A stretch of DNA of 64,000 bases, taken from JASHUC01 sp035606175 (lineage in GTDB: Bacteria; Pseudomonadota; Gammaproteobacteria; Steroidobacterales; Steroidobacteraceae). Below, piece after piece: positions 62,667 to 64,000 of this stretch. Position 1 is the stretch's first letter. Each line of letters begins with the position of its first letter. The stretch is from the NCBI GenBank assembly GCA_035606175.1, contig DATNFW010000104.1, positions 1-64,000 on the forward strand, in the 5' to 3' direction. The position numbers and the translations under genes are program-made. The notes beneath the pieces were generated by a model that searched no databases, was not told the origin of the DNA, and saw only the letters and a program-made list of their open reading frames with translations.

Positions 62667-63458
62667 TCAGCGCGGCCGTGGCACCGGGGTGATCGCCCGA
62701 TCGGTGAGGCCGCTCCAGGCGACAGGCGATCCGGCCGCTTGAGCCGCGAGCTCCGCGCTGAGCGCCGTGTTCCATCGGGCGGCAATGAAGCGCTTAGCCG
62801 TCACGTGATTCGATGAATCGGACGCGAGCCACGCGATGGGCGGACCCATGATCTGCGGTGGCAGCATCGTCTCGGCGTCCGCTCGTCCCTGCGTCATGCG
62901 TGTTGCCGTCATGCCGCCCGGCACCAACACGTTTGCAGTCACGCCTGTCGAGTGAAGAGAGGTGGCGAGTGCGGCGATGAAGGCCTCTGCTGCGGCCTTG
63001 CTCATGCCATAAGGCATGAAACGCAGCATCGTGTCGAGGCTCGTGCCGATGAGCACGACTCGGCCCCAGCCGCGCCGGATCATCCCGGGAACGAGAAGCT
63101 GCGTGAGCTGGATCGGCGAGAAGGTATTGATCTCGCAAACGCGCCGCATCTCCTCGAGCTCCATCTCTTGCGCAGGTCGCATGGGCGTTCCGGCCACCCC
63201 CGCGTTGTTGACCAGAATATCGATCTGACCGAAGGCGGCTTCCGCCGCGCGCGCCAGCTCGGGGAGCTCGGAGGGCTTGCTGAGATCGGCCGGGACTACC
63301 GCCGCGCGCTCAGCGACTCGGCTCTCCCGGCGCGTTTCCTCGAGTGCTCTCACATCGGTCGCGGAGAGCACGACGCGATGGCCGGCCTCGAGAAGACTGA
63401 GGGCCATGGCGCGTCCGAGTCCGCTGCTTGCACCGGTCACCAACGCTACTCGCTCCAT
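62667..63458 (-). CDS. Short-chain dehydrogenase/reductase
   Basis: 263 residues from the ATG at 63458 (MERVALVTGASSGLGRAMALSL). NAD(P)-binding TGASSGLG, NNAGVAG, a catalytic-Tyr segment YGMSKAAAEAF and the C-terminal PGG loop are present. The open frame extends upstream to 63668 without homology. Divergent from the broken beta-helix gene. Substrate unknown; the family includes many oxidoreductases of steroids and sugars. Confidence 0.9.
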   Translation of the reverse strand: MERVALVTGASSGLGRAMALSLLEAGHRVVLSATDVRALEETRRESRVAERAAVVPADLSKPSELPELARAAEAAFGQIDILVNNAGVAGTPMRPAQEMELEEMRRVCEINTFSPIQLTQLLVPGMIRRGWGRVVLIGTSLDTMLRFMPYGMSKAAAEAFIAALATSLHSTGVTANVLVPGGMTATRMTQGRADAETMLPPQIMGPPIAWLASDSSNHVTAKRFIAARWNTALSAELAAQAAGSPVAWSGLTDRAITPVPRPR

Positions 63459-63510
63459 CGCGCGCTCCTCGTGCCAGCGATCTCGCGGCAGCGATATCAC
63501 GGTGCAGCCG

Positions 63511-64000
63511 ATGATAGAAGCTTTGCGCGAGCCTGGGCAGCGGTGCCAGCCGCCGGTCGCGCGATATCGGCAATTCGAAGTGCGGACGCACCATCCAGAC
63601 GCGATCGCGCTCGTCGGTGCGGGCTCCGGGCACACGATCATCGACGCGAGCGGCCGCGCGAACGGCATTTACGTCGACGGACAGGACAACAGCGGAATGC
63701 GAAGCGTGGTGGTGAGCGGGTTCCAGGTGAAGAACGCGAACTTCGAGGGAATTCTCATCGTAAATGCCAGCGATGTGGTCGTCCGCGACAACGTGCTGAC
63801 GGGCAACGATTAGGCTTTGAAGCTGTCCAACTCCGGTCCGCCCGCGTGCCCGGGCATCCCGGCCTTCGAGACCGGCGAGGCTTTCGACTGCGGAGAGGCG
63901 CTGCATGTGATGGGTGTCGATCACTCCGTCCTGGCGCGGAACGCGATCTACGCAAATGCCGGAGGCATCCTATGCGAGTCCGGCGGGCGCTCCAGCCTTC
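63511..64000 (+). pseudogene. Broken right-handed beta-helix protein gene, runs off the window
   Basis: Reading from the ATG at 63511, the sequence soon enters beta-helix coils (IALVGAGSGHTIIDASG, GMRSVVVSGFQVKNANFEG and ILIVNASDVVVRDNVLTGND). The TAG at 63811-63813 stops the frame, but the same frame continues with clear coding of the same fold (ALHVMGVDHSVLARNAIYANAGG) to the end of the window. A CAG-to-TAG change would explain it. The usual signal peptide and first coils are also missing at the 5' side, which abuts the SDR gene. Probably a pectate-lyase-like or NosD-like secreted protein in origin. Confidence 0.7.

Overview
The window is GC-rich, gene-dense DNA from a free-living proteobacterium. 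A gammaproteobacterium is most likely: it has the gamma-type ubiE, ubiJ and ubiB set beside a DUF971 gene, yajQ, the ahpC/ahpD-oxyR pair, a large TonB-dependent receptor and a leader-peptide attenuator in front of trpE. Families such as Steroidobacteraceae/Nevskiales or Xanthomonadales relatives fit, but this is inference from gene content. No rRNA, tRNA, insertion sequence, prophage or CRISPR array was seen.

Layout. 1-6000: the 3' end of a large TonB-dependent receptor gene, divergent from a histidine kinase/OmpR-type regulator pair. 6000-7500: purN, a tiny ribosomal protein THX gene that overlaps it tail to tail, and an RRM RNA-binding protein with a terminator-like hairpin in its leader. 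7500-11900: an outer-membrane barrel and a periplasmic cupredoxin, divergent from a membrane HAMP-GGDEF-EAL protein. 11900-16700: a three-gene 2-oxoacid:acceptor oxidoreductase operon. 16800-23100: DUF971, ubiE, ubiJ and ubiB (ubiquinone synthesis), interrupted by DUF1345, NamZ-type and DOMON-like genes. 23200-32400: mixed metabolic and membrane genes, a 9-bp minisatellite, a probable MutS-family relic and corA. 32456-39283: a complete trpLEGDCFBA operon with overlapping genes and a classical attenuator. 39400-46600: yajQ, a BtuF-like binding protein, a D-2-hydroxyacid dehydrogenase, ahpD/ahpC divergent from oxyR across a well-matched OxyR site, a copper chaperone, an LCAT-like acyltransferase and mgtC-like genes. 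46600-54200: acyl-CoA dehydrogenase, LysR regulator, DUF1993, a degenerate EAL protein, an amine oxidase and an unknown bitopic protein. 54250-57100: a short-chain dehydrogenase, a Tat-exported FMN alpha-hydroxyacid oxidase carrying a CxxCH motif, and a Tat-exported HD-domain protein resembling diiron oxygenases. 57125-61688: an operon of ECF sigma factor, single-pass membrane protein and secreted TPR-CHAT protease. 62000-64000: a small membrane protein, another dehydrogenase and a broken beta-helix gene that leaves the window.

The two regions most likely to hold undescribed biology are the sigma/membrane protein/TPR-CHAT operon, which looks like a protease-gated signalling circuit, and the periplasmic CxxCH flavin oxidase plus HD-oxygenase pair. 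The best regulatory finds are the trp attenuator, the OxyR site, the 11-bp-period repeats before the kinase gene, the hairpin before the RRM gene and a PsrA-like palindrome upstream of ubiE. Short tandem duplications recur at gene ends through the window.
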